Source: CAZDYP01 sp964509505 (GTDB lineage Bacteria > Chloroflexota > Anaerolineae > JACRMK01). Taken from it: DNA of 11,884 bases. Positions 1 to 6,675 of this stretch are shown here, piece after piece (positions within the stretch are counted from its first letter, which is position 1; each line of letters begins with the position of its first letter). A model generated the notes under the pieces. It was not told the DNA's origin. It was given only the letters and a program-made list of their open reading frames with translations, and searched no databases. The stretch covers positions 1-11,884 of the forward strand of contig CAZDYP010000168.1 of assembly GCA_964509505.1 (NCBI GenBank), given 5' to 3'. The translations under genes and the position numbers were made by a program.

Positions 1-13
1 CTAGACATTTGTC

Positions 14-43
14 AAGGGTGTGGCGTTGTGCCATACCCTTTTT
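14..43 (+). terminator. Rho-independent terminator of an upstream gene
   Basis: An 11-bp stem (14-24 pairing with 30-40, one G-T wobble) closes a 5-nt loop and runs into five T residues (39-43). This is a textbook intrinsic terminator on the plus strand. The gene it ends must lie left of the window, so mutS2 probably has its own promoter downstream of it. Confidence 0.8.
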
Positions 44-111
44 AATTTCAGATTTTTGATTGCAGATTTTTGCTTGGTGCGCCAGTTTCAAACCCCAATC
101 AAAAATCGGGA

Positions 112-170
112 TCTCCTGACTTTGAGATAGGAGACGGCGCCTACGCCATTTCTACGCCAAAGTCAGGAGA
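112..170. repeat. Inverted repeat in the mutS2 leader, probably a dispersed element
   Basis: Perfect 13-bp arms (112-124 and 158-170) enclose a 33-nt loop that itself holds two CTACGCC direct repeats (141-147, 152-158). The right arm with its flank (149-170) recurs at 7318-7339 with 19 of 22 matches, so this looks like a genomic repeat. Around it are AT-rich near-repeats: CAGATTTTTG twice at 49-73, and TCGAAA-type units at 187-203. It lies in the presumed 5' UTR or promoter region of mutS2, where no clear Shine-Dalgarno sequence or promoter is visible. Confidence 0.65.
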
Positions 171-205
171 GCCAAAAGTTACAAATCGAAAGTCGAAAAT
201 CGAAC

Positions 206-2677
206 ATGCACCCCAAATCTCTAACCACACTCGAATTTCCCAAAATTCTCGCGCGGCTAGCCGACCATACGGCGTTCTCGGCGGGACGTGAGCTCGCGTT
301 AGCGTTGCAACCGAGCAACGAGCCAGCCGTCGTCGCGCAATGGCTCCAAGAGACACGCGAGGCGTTGCAGCTCGTCATCTCGCGCGCGACCATTCAATTT
401 GGGGGCGCGCATGATGTGCGCCCCCAAATTTCGCACGCGCGCATTGGCGCGACGCTGCGCCCCGAAGACTTGCTCGCCATCCGCGACACGCACACCCGCG
501 CCCGCACGATTCGGCGCACGCTCACACGCTTGGCGGCTGATGCGCCGCGCCTCGCCGCCATCGCGCGACAATTGCAAGACGACTCGCGCGCCGCCGACGA
601 AATCGCGCGCTGCGTCAACGACCGCGCCGAAGTCGTGGACCACGCTTCGCCCGAACTAGCGCGCATTCGCCGCGAGCTCAAGGTCACACAAGCGCGCTTG
701 TTGGAAAAGCTGCAACGCATGATTGGTTCAAGCGATTATGGCAAGTACATCCAAGAGCCCATCATTACACAACGCAGTGGGCGCTACGTCATCCCTGTCA
801 AGGCGGATTCTAAAGGACGTGTGCAAGGTCTCGTCCACGATCAATCGGCGAGCGGCGCGACGGTCTTCGTCGAGCCGCTGGCGACAGTCGAGTTGAACAA
901 CGAACTGCGCGAGCTGCAAATCAAAGAGCAGAAAGAAGTTGAGCGCATCCTCGCCGAATTGACCGCGCATGTGGCGGAAGAAGGCGATGCAATCGTCGCA
1001 TCGGTCGAAGCGTTGGCGGAGCTCGACCTCGCGTTTGCCAAGGCGTATTATGCGGAGGCGTTGCGCGCGCGCGAGCCGCTTATTTCCACAAAGGGCAATA
1101 AAGGGAATTCAGGGGATATTCAGGGAGATAAGGGGGACGCGCCCTCTCCCCTAATTTCCCCTAATTTCCCCCAATCTCCACTCATACTCATCAACGCCCG
1201 TCATCCACTCTTGAATCAAGAAACTGTGGTGCCGATTTCGCTGCAGTTAGATGCGCAGACGCGCATCCTCGTCATCACAGGTCCGAACACGGGCGGCAAG
1301 ACGGTGACGTTGAAGACGACGGGCTTGCTGGTGCTGATGGCGCAAGCAGGTTTGTTTGTGCCTGCGAGCGATGGCACGACGTTGCCCATTCTCGACGACG
1401 TGTTCGCGGACATCGGCGACGAGCAATCCATCGAGCAAAGCCTTTCGACCTTTTCCTCGCACATCCGCAACGTCGTCGAATTCTTACGTGAGGCGCGTGA
1501 GCGTTCCTTGGTGTTGCTTGACGAAGTGGGCGCTGGCACGGATCCCGCTGAAGGCTCGGCGCTGGCGCAAGCGATTCTGGAACATCTGCGTACACATCAC
1601 ATCATGGCGCTCGTCGCCACTCATTATACGGAGTTGAAGCTCTACGCGCACTCAACGGCTGGCGTGAAGAATGCGTCGGTCGAGTTTGATGTGGAGACGT
1701 TACGACCCACGTATCGGTTGACAGTGGGATTGCCCGGACGCTCGAATGCGTTGGCGATTGCGGAACGCCTGGGACTTGATAAGCAAATCATCGAGGCAGC
1801 GCGCGCGCGTGTCGCCGGCGAACAGCTCGAAGCGGATGCCTTGCTTGCCGATTTGAAGCAAGCGCGCGAAACCGCCGAGACGCAACAACGCGCCGCCGAA
1901 CAAGCGCGTCGTGAGGCGCATCATTTGGAGCGAGAATGGCGCGAGCGGTTGAAACAGTTCGAGGAAGAGAAGCACGAGCTGATCAACAAGCTGCGTCGTG
2001 ACGCTGAACAAGAAATGGAGTTGGTGCGCGCCGAGTTGACAGAGGTGCGAAAGCGCTTGCACCATGCGCGCATCGCAGCTGACTTTACGGCAGAGCAGCG
2101 CAAACTAGACGAGCTCGCACAACACGTCGAGCCGCTTATGGAGGCACAGACGCCGACAGCGCGTCGTGAGCCCGAAACATTCACAGTGGGTGAAAGCGTG
2201 TGGATTGCGTCGCTCAATCAGCGCGGCGAAATTCTCGCGTTGAGTCCACACGAAGCGGAAGCGCAGGTGGGCAGCGTGCGGATGAAACTGCGCCTCGCGC
2301 AGCTTGAAAAGTACGAGGGACAAGCGCCTACGCAGAGCTATCGCCAACAACAAGACGCAGCCGTGTTAGGCGCCAAAGCGGCGCAGCGAGCGGCGTTGCG
2401 CGCCGTTTCGCCGAATGCGCCCACCGAGTTGTCGTCGGAGTTGCACTTGCGCGGGATGCGCGCGGAGGAAGCAGTCATTGAACTTGAGAAGTATTTGGAT
2501 GATGCGTATCTCGCGGGGCAAGCGCGCGTGCGTGTCGTGCATGGCAAAGGCACAGGCGCGTTACGCAAAGCGGTGCGCGCGCTGTTGGAGCAACACTCGC
2601 TCGTCGCCAGCTTCCGCGCCGGTGAGCGGCATGAAGGCGAGGATGGGGTGACGATTGTGGAGTTGGTGGGGCGGTGA
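206..2677 (+). CDS. mutS2: MutS2 family DNA-binding ATPase/endonuclease with Smr domain
   Basis: This 823-residue MutS2 lacks the mismatch-recognition domain of MutS. From the family, such proteins act in the cytoplasm on branched or recombination DNA, or on collided ribosomes, rather than in mismatch repair. The N-terminal core and clamp span about residues 1-290. The ATPase has a P-loop GPNTGGKT (359-366) and a Walker B LLDE ending at D439-E440, followed by the GAGTDPAEG signature. A Glu/Arg-rich coiled coil covers about 590-690. The C-terminal Smr nuclease domain (about 744-821) has LHLRG (746-750) and HGKGTG from H779. The protein is longer than the usual roughly 780 residues because of a low-complexity Gly/Lys/Pro insert at about 294-325, just before the ATPase ARHPLL segment. 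The ATG at 206 fits the family N-terminus, but no Shine-Dalgarno sequence precedes it. The stop abuts the stop of the convergent response regulator. Confidence 0.96.
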   Translation: MHPKSLTTLEFPKILARLADHTAFSAGRELALALQPSNEPAVVAQWLQETREALQLVISRATIQFGGAHDVRPQISHARIGATLRPEDLLAIRDTHTRARTIRRTLTRLAADAPRLAAIARQLQDDSRAADEIARCVNDRAEVVDHASPELARIRRELKVTQARLLEKLQRMIGSSDYGKYIQEPIITQRSGRYVIPVKADSKGRVQGLVHDQSASGATVFVEPLATVELNNELRELQIKEQKEVERILAELTAHVAEEGDAIVASVEALAELDLAFAKAYYAEALRAREPLISTKGNKGNSGDIQGDKGDAPSPLISPNFPQSPLILINARHPLLNQETVVPISLQLDAQTRILVITGPNTGGKTVTLKTTGLLVLMAQAGLFVPASDGTTLPILDDVFADIGDEQSIEQSLSTFSSHIRNVVEFLREARERSLVLLDEVGAGTDPAEGSALAQAILEHLRTHHIMALVATHYTELKLYAHSTAGVKNASVEFDVETLRPTYRLTVGLPGRSNALAIAERLGLDKQIIEAARARVAGEQLEADALLADLKQARETAETQQRAAEQARREAHHLEREWRERLKQFEEEKHELINKLRRDAEQEMELVRAELTEVRKRLHHARIAADFTAEQRKLDELAQHVEPLMEAQTPTARREPETFTVGESVWIASLNQRGEILALSPHEAEAQVGSVRMKLRLAQLEKYEGQAPTQSYRQQQDAAVLGAKAAQRAALRAVSPNAPTELSSELHLRGMRAEEAVIELEKYLDDAYLAGQARVRVVHGKGTGALRKAVRALLEQHSLVASFRAGERHEGEDGVTIVELVGR
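396..430. repeat. Perfect hairpin inside the mutS2 coding sequence
   Basis: Perfect 13-bp arms (396-408 and 418-430) extend by three more pairs, one of them G-U, to a 3-nt loop at 412-414. The arms hold a run of five G and the matching run of five C. The DNA encodes the conserved GGAHDVRP segment of MutS2 (about residues 66-73), so it is not an obvious insertion. There is no T-tract after it. In mRNA it would form a very stable stem about 190 nt after the start codon. Confidence 0.7.
1093..1172. repeat. G-run/C-run repeat block inserted in frame in mutS2
   Basis: Five G-runs (1093-1095, 1103-1105, 1112-1115, 1123-1125, 1132-1136) spaced 6-7 nt apart are followed by C-runs (1142-1144, 1148-1151, 1158-1161, 1168-1172), including a tandem CCCCTAATTT 10-mer. 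The two halves are roughly complementary, so the block can form an imperfect hairpin. Alternatively the G-rich strand could form a G-quadruplex. It is translated as a Gly/Lys/Asn then Pro/Ser-rich linker (about residues 296-325) that keeps the frame open. Its composition is unlike the surrounding gene. Confidence 0.7.
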
Positions 2678-3463
2678 TTAGGGAGACGTGGTGATGGCTT
2701 GACCCGCACAGTAAATGTGGACGACACGTTGTTCGTGTTCGTCCCACACGGGACGGCACAATTCGCGCGCGCGACGCATACTGCCGCTGCGCGTGACGAG
2801 GCGCACTTCCCGCACGTCGGCATGGCTTTCTAACATGCGGCGCATGTGGTCGCGCAACGCTGGTATATCATCTGCATGAAAGAGCTGTTGCCACGAGGGC
2901 AGCGCTTGCGCTTCGATCAGCGTGTAGCCCATGAAGCGCGTGAACGATTCGCTGACCCATTCGATGCTGGGGGGAACGGCCGGGTCAACCCGCAAGACGT
3001 AAGCATAATCGGAGGTGAGTTCGGAGACGATGCGGTAGCGCGCGCCTAATGCCCGCGCGGTGGCTTCCTTCGCCTTGAGCTGTTGTTCGAGGTGGTGCTT
3101 ATAGAGCGCGACTTCGATGGCTGCCCACAAATCGCGCATGTTGAATGGCTTGAGGAGGTAACCAAACGGTTCAGCTAGCTGCGCGTTACGCAAGGTCTCG
3201 ACCTCCGCATCAGCCGTGAGATACACGATAGGCACGTCGAGTTGCGCGCGAATCGCTGCGCCAGCCGCCAACCCATCTATCGTGCCGTGTAGATGAATGT
3301 CCATCAACACGAGCGCGGGGCGCATTTGCGTCGCCAATCGCAAGGCCTCATCGCCTGTCGTCGCTACCCCCGCGACGTTATAGCCGCCGTTGCGGACGCA
3401 CACCTGAATATACTGCGCGACCGATGTATCGTCCTCGACAATCAAAATAGCTTTCTTTGTCAT
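2678..3463 (-). CDS. Response regulator with receiver and PAS domains, no output domain
   Basis: A 261-residue two-component protein. The receiver domain (about 4-120) has the acidic pair E10-D11-D12, phosphoacceptor D55 in VLMDIHLHG, T83 and K105 followed by P106. A short charged helix (about 122-140) leads into a PAS domain (about 142-256; WVSESFTRFMGY and HADDIPALRDHM are typical). There is no histidine kinase, DNA-binding, GGDEF or other effector region, so it probably relays phosphate or acts through protein contact. The PAS ligand is unknown. The start is supported by AAGGAG 8 nt before the ATG. No cognate kinase lies in the window. Its stop directly adjoins that of the convergent mutS2, and the copper-operon terminator lies just upstream, so it is probably transcribed alone. 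Confidence 0.92.
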   Translation of the reverse strand: MTKKAILIVEDDTSVAQYIQVCVRNGGYNVAGVATTGDEALRLATQMRPALVLMDIHLHGTIDGLAAGAAIRAQLDVPIVYLTADAEVETLRNAQLAEPFGYLLKPFNMRDLWAAIEVALYKHHLEQQLKAKEATARALGARYRIVSELTSDYAYVLRVDPAVPPSIEWVSESFTRFMGYTLIEAQALPSWQQLFHADDIPALRDHMRRMLESHADVREVRLVTRSGSMRRARELCRPVWDEHEQRVVHIYCAGQAITTSP

Positions 3464-3491
3464 CAGGGATCTCCTTCACGGTGCGAGCTAT

Positions 3492-3497
3492 ATTATA
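3492..3497 (-). promoter_or_regulatory. -10 element of the response-regulator gene
   Basis: A perfect TATAAT on the minus strand lies about 28 nt upstream of the response-regulator ATG, leaving room for a short leader carrying the AAGGAG Shine-Dalgarno sequence. The -35 region 17 bp further up (TAGTGT) is poor. The element sits just downstream of the copper-operon terminator, which fits an independent transcription start. Confidence 0.55.
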
Positions 3498-3526
3498 TGC
3501 TGAAAATTAAATCAACACTAAGACAC

Positions 3527-3583
3527 AAAAAATCACGAACACACAACCCGTTTGCCTTGAAGTGGCAAACGGGTTGTGTGTTC
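3527..3583 (-). terminator. Terminator of the csoR-copA-YHS operon
   Basis: Perfect 20-bp arms (3537-3556 and 3564-3583) enclose a 7-nt loop. Read on the minus strand, the stem is followed after 4 nt by six T residues (3532-3527). The plus-strand side has no T-run, so the terminator is directional and ends transcription arriving from the copper operon before the response-regulator promoter. The arm length is unusually great for a simple terminator. Confidence 0.82.
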
Positions 3584-3715
3584 TAAAGGGACATCCGGGC
3601 TTGGGGTTAGAACGAAATGTTACAGGCTCAGGATACACTGCTTCGCTCATGTTCAGAAATCGTGCGCGACACATCTCACTGCGGGGGCGCTTTTTCTTGA
3701 CATGAGCGAACTGCT

Positions 3716-3895
3716 TTACATGCGCATCGAGGGCCCTTCGCGCAGAAACTTCTCTGGGTCTTTCTCGAATGCGACTTTGCAGCCGCGCCCGCAGAAGTAG
3801 TAGGTCGCGCCTTTGTATTCAGTCTTGATAGCCTCGGCGCTTTCCTCCACGGTCATGCCGCAGACGGGATCAATATGTTCCTTCGGTTGATTCAT
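3716..3895 (-). CDS. Small YHS-domain metal-binding protein
   Basis: A 59-residue protein read directly from the minus strand. It begins MNQPKEHIDPVCGM and is almost entirely one YHS domain: DPVCGMTV (9-16), YKGATYYFC (27-35), then GRGC with C39 and FEKDPEKFL (43-51). Cysteines C12, C35 and C39 are the likely metal ligands, as in the related TRASH/YHS families. The start is well supported: AAGGAG ends 7 nt before the ATG. The gene lies 115 bp downstream of copA on the same strand and before the operon terminator, so it should be co-transcribed with csoR and copA. YHS domains are known in copper and heavy-metal operons, sometimes fused to P-type ATPases. A role in binding or delivering copper to CopA is inference. 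There is no signal peptide, so it should be cytoplasmic. Confidence 0.88.
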   Translation of the reverse strand: MNQPKEHIDPVCGMTVEESAEAIKTEYKGATYYFCGRGCKVAFEKDPEKFLREGPSMRM

Positions 3896-3931
3896 GTGCA
3901 GCTCCTTATGAAATGAAATAGCAGCCCATCA

Positions 3932-4000
3932 AAACACAAAGTCACACAGAAACACAAAGAAAAGTTTGTGTCCTTAGTGAAACTTTGAGTCTGGGTGTTT
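3932..4000. repeat. Imperfect palindrome between copA and the YHS gene
   Basis: Nested complementary segments occur at 3932-3937 with 3995-4000 (AAACAC/GTGTTT), 3937-3942 with 3982-3987 (CAAAGT/ACTTTG) and 3953-3958 with 3965-3970 (CACAAA/TTTGTG). Together they give a long imperfect hairpin made of CACAAAG-type words. A related element lies between csoR and copA (6599-6669). There is no T-tract, so it is an intercistronic repeat rather than a terminator. Confidence 0.55.
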
Positions 4001-4010
4001 GCAGCATCGT

Positions 4011-6590
4011 TCAATGGGCTACGCGAAAATGGCGCAAGCGCAAACTGTTGGTCACGACGAAGATACTCGAAAACGCCATCGCCGCCGCTGCGATGATGGG
4101 ACTGAGTTGAATTTCAAAGAATGGATACAGCACCCCTGCGGCGATGGGAATGCCGGCGACGTTGTATGCGAACGCCCAGAAGTAGTTGCCGTAAATCGTG
4201 CGAATCGTCTGGCGCGAAAGCTGAAGCGCGGTGACCAGACCGCGCAAATCGCCGCGCATCAAGGTGATGTCCGCCGCTTCCATCGCCACGTCGGCGCCTG
4301 TGCCAAGCGCGATGCCTACATCCGCCGCGGCTAATGCGGGCGCGTCGTTGATGCCGTCGCCAACCATCGCGACGATTTGGTGTTGCGCCTGCAGCGTGCG
4401 CACCTGCTGCTCTTTCTGTTCGGGCAGCACATCGGCAAAATAATTTGCGATGCCGACTTGCTGCGCAATGGCGGCGGCCGTGCGTTTGTTGTCGCCCGTC
4501 AGCATGTGCACGTCCACGCCGAGCTGTTGCAAGGTGGTAACGGCTTCGCGCGCTTCGGACTTCAATGTGTCGGCGACGGCGACCAAGCCCGCTGCCGCGC
4601 CATCTATCGCCACAAACATCGTCGTCTTGCCTGCGCTCGCTAATTTTTGCGACACTCGCTCTAACGCATTGAATGAGATGTGTTCATCCACCATCAGCTT
4701 ATTATTGCCGATGATGAGCGTATGCCCGTCCACACGCGCGCGAATGCCGTGGCCTGTCAGCGATTGGAAATCAGTGGCTTGCGACAATCTCAAGCCTTGC
4801 TCGTTAGCGCGCTGCACCATCGCTTGCCCCAGTGGATGTTCGCTCAGTTTCTCGGCGGAGGCGACGAGGCGCAACAACTCGTCGTTAGCAGATAGCGTGT
4901 GGCTGAGGGCTGGTGGCTGATGGCTGATAGCCGTTTGCAATTCGCTGGCTGCCATTGGCGGTTCGCCATTTGCATCCTGAGTTTGTCGCAGGACGCCATT
5001 TGCCAGTTGCCAGTTGCTATCCACTACCACATCCGTCACCATCGGTTTGCCCAACGTCAATGTGCCTGTCTTATCGAGGATGATGGCGTTGAGCTTGTGC
5101 GCCGTTTCAAGCGCCTCGCCGCTGCGAATCAACACGCCGCTTTCCGCGCCCTTGCCTGTGCTGACCATGATGGCAGTCGGCGTCGCCAGTCCGAGCGCGC
5201 AAGGACACGCGATGATCAGCACGGCGATGAGACTCTTGAAGGCAAAAGTAAAATCGGGCCCAAAGAAGTACCACACGGCAAACGTCGCCGCTGCGACCAC
5301 CAACACAATCGGCACGAACACTGCCGAAATTTGATCGGCAAGGTGTTGAATCGGCGCTTTCGAGCCTTGCGCTTGCTCGACCAATTGCACGATTTGCGCG
5401 AGCGCCGTTTCTTTGCCAACCTTGCGCGCTTCAAATTGAAATGCGCCTGTTTGGTTGACCGTGCCGCCCATCACCTTGTCGCCGCTGTGCTTCTCGACGG
5501 GCAAGCTCTCGCCTGTCAACATGGATTCATCTAACGATGATGTGCCTGACAACACGACGCCATCCACAGGCACACGCTCGCCGGGACGCACGAGAATCAC
5601 ATCACCCACGCGCACTTTTTCGACGGGTAATTCGATTTCCGCTGCGTTGCGGATGACGCGCGCTGTTTTCGGCGCGAGGTTCATCAGTTTTTTGATGGCT
5701 TCGCTCGTCTGCCCCTTCGCGCGCGCTTCGAGATACTTGCCGACTTTGATGAGCGTGATGATGACCGCTGCCGTTTCGAAGTACACGTGGTCGCCAAGAT
5801 TGAAGCCGACGAGACGCCCCAGCAGCACGAGCACACTATAAAAGTATGCCGCATTGGTGCCAAGCGAGATCAACACGTCCATGTTCGGCATCAGTCGCCG
5901 CGCTGACTTCCACGCGCCCACGTGGTACGCGCGCCCCACGTACAATTGGACGGGCGTCGCCAATGCGAGCAGCAGCCAATCGAACCATGCTGCCGCAAAC
6001 AACCACGCCAGCACGTCGTGGCGCAGCAATACGCTATGCAGCAAATCGCGCGTCATCGCTAACAGAAACAACGGCGTGGTGAACGCGATGCCGACGCTCA
6101 AGTTGACGCGCTCGCGCGCCAACTCGCGTTGGCGCGCGACGCGCTCACGGTCAACCGGCTCAGTCATCGTTGCGTCCTCTGCCTCGTGCGCGAGCTGCGC
6201 GCCCGCCTGCTCAACCGTCGCGCGCAAATCGGCGATGGTGACTGCGCCAGGAATGATACTGACGGCGGCGCGGGTCGCGTCTAGCTGCGCATCCAACACC
6301 CCCGTTAGCCTGTTGAGCGCCGCCGCGACTTTCGCAGCGTCGTTGACCGCGCGCAAGGGCAGCTCGATTGTGTCGGTCAGCACGTCGTAGCCCACCTCAC
6401 GCACGTGGAATACCATGTCGCCAACCGTCGCGCGCGTCGGATCGTATTGCACCAGCGCGCGTTCCGTCGCCAAGTTCACCACGGCCTTTTCCACGCCGGG
6501 CGTGTCTGTCAAGCCATGCTCGACGTGTCGCACACAACTGGCGCACGTCATCCCTTCAATCGGTAACACAATTTGTTGGGTTGCCATCAT
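4011..6590 (-). CDS. copA: Copper-exporting P1B-type ATPase CopA
   Basis: An 859-residue membrane pump expected to export Cu(I) using ATP. An N-terminal HMA domain has GMTCASC (C16, C19). A second HMA-like fold (about 74-135) has lost its CxxC. Later motifs are TGES (359-362), CPC in TM6 (462-464), DKTGTLT with phosphorylated D506, SEHPLG with H585, and GDGINDAP (744-751). YN (about 809-810) in TM7 and MAFSS (about 838-842) in TM8 match the P1B-1 copper signature. Eight transmembrane helices are visible. An odd Gln/Ala/Pro-rich insert (about 524-569) lies between the phosphorylation and nucleotide-binding regions. The start could be either of two adjacent ATGs. GAGG lies only 1 nt before the first but 4 nt before the second (6587), so the second is likelier. 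It is the second gene of the csoR operon. Confidence 0.95.
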   Translation of the reverse strand: MMATQQIVLPIEGMTCASCVRHVEHGLTDTPGVEKAVVNLATERALVQYDPTRATVGDMVFHVREVGYDVLTDTIELPLRAVNDAAKVAAALNRLTGVLDAQLDATRAAVSIIPGAVTIADLRATVEQAGAQLAHEAEDATMTEPVDRERVARQRELARERVNLSVGIAFTTPLFLLAMTRDLLHSVLLRHDVLAWLFAAAWFDWLLLALATPVQLYVGRAYHVGAWKSARRLMPNMDVLISLGTNAAYFYSVLVLLGRLVGFNLGDHVYFETAAVIITLIKVGKYLEARAKGQTSEAIKKLMNLAPKTARVIRNAAEIELPVEKVRVGDVILVRPGERVPVDGVVLSGTSSLDESMLTGESLPVEKHSGDKVMGGTVNQTGAFQFEARKVGKETALAQIVQLVEQAQGSKAPIQHLADQISAVFVPIVLVVAAATFAVWYFFGPDFTFAFKSLIAVLIIACPCALGLATPTAIMVSTGKGAESGVLIRSGEALETAHKLNAIILDKTGTLTLGKPMVTDVVVDSNWQLANGVLRQTQDANGEPPMAASELQTAISHQPPALSHTLSANDELLRLVASAEKLSEHPLGQAMVQRANEQGLRLSQATDFQSLTGHGIRARVDGHTLIIGNNKLMVDEHISFNALERVSQKLASAGKTTMFVAIDGAAAGLVAVADTLKSEAREAVTTLQQLGVDVHMLTGDNKRTAAAIAQQVGIANYFADVLPEQKEQQVRTLQAQHQIVAMVGDGINDAPALAAADVGIALGTGADVAMEAADITLMRGDLRGLVTALQLSRQTIRTIYGNYFWAFAYNVAGIPIAAGVLYPFFEIQLSPIIAAAAMAFSSIFVVTNSLRLRHFRVAH
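4893..5021. repeat. Repeat-like insert inside copA
   Basis: This coding stretch looks like intergenic repeat DNA. A TGGCTGATGGCTGATAG-type tandem repeat (about 4907-4931) sits on one side and GCCA/TTGCCAG tandem repeats (4996-5017) on the other. Between them is a hairpin with 8-nt arms (4972-4979 and 4989-4996, one mismatch) and a 9-nt loop. The hairpin resembles the TCCTTCGACAAGCTCAGGA-type palindrome I recall as dispersed in many bacterial genomes. On the minus strand it reads in frame as VLRQTQD (CopA residues 533-539). Confidence 0.65.
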
Positions 6591-6598
6591 ACCTCACG

Positions 6599-6669
6599 CT
6601 CGACACGAAAACACGAAGATGTCACAAAGCCTTTGTGTTCTTTGCTTCTCTTGGGGTGTTTGTGTCGAG
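6599..6669. repeat. Imperfect palindrome between csoR and copA
   Basis: Outer 8-bp arms CTCGACAC (6599-6606) and GTGTCGAG (6662-6669), inner AAACAC/GTGTTT and GAAG/CTTC matches, and a central quasi-palindrome CACAAAG-C-CTTTGTG (6623-6637) give a long imperfect hairpin. It fills almost all of the 85-bp gap between csoR and copA. There is no T-tract. It could stabilise or process the operon mRNA, or be a neutral dispersed repeat like 3932-4000. Confidence 0.65.
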
Positions 6670-6675
6670 TGGTTA

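Noticed and set aside
1093..1172. Possible CRISPR-like or tandem repeat array
   Set aside because: The units are only about 10 bp, have no spacers, and lie inside the open mutS2 frame. It is a repeat insert, not a CRISPR array.
3642..3710. Inverted repeat of 11 bp (3642-3652 with 3700-3710) after the YHS stop
   Set aside because: The 47-nt loop and lack of a T-tract make it a poor terminator. The 3527-3583 hairpin is far stronger and better placed.
3697..3725. Plus-strand TTGACA at 3697-3702 as a promoter
   Set aside because: No good -10 lies 16-18 bp downstream and there is no plus-strand gene after it. The site lies at the end of the minus-strand YHS gene.
4899..5534. Plus-strand open frame of 211 codons inside copA
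   Set aside because: It is antisense to conserved CopA motifs (CPC, DKTGTLT) and its low-complexity His/Arg/Gln composition is typical of a shadow frame.
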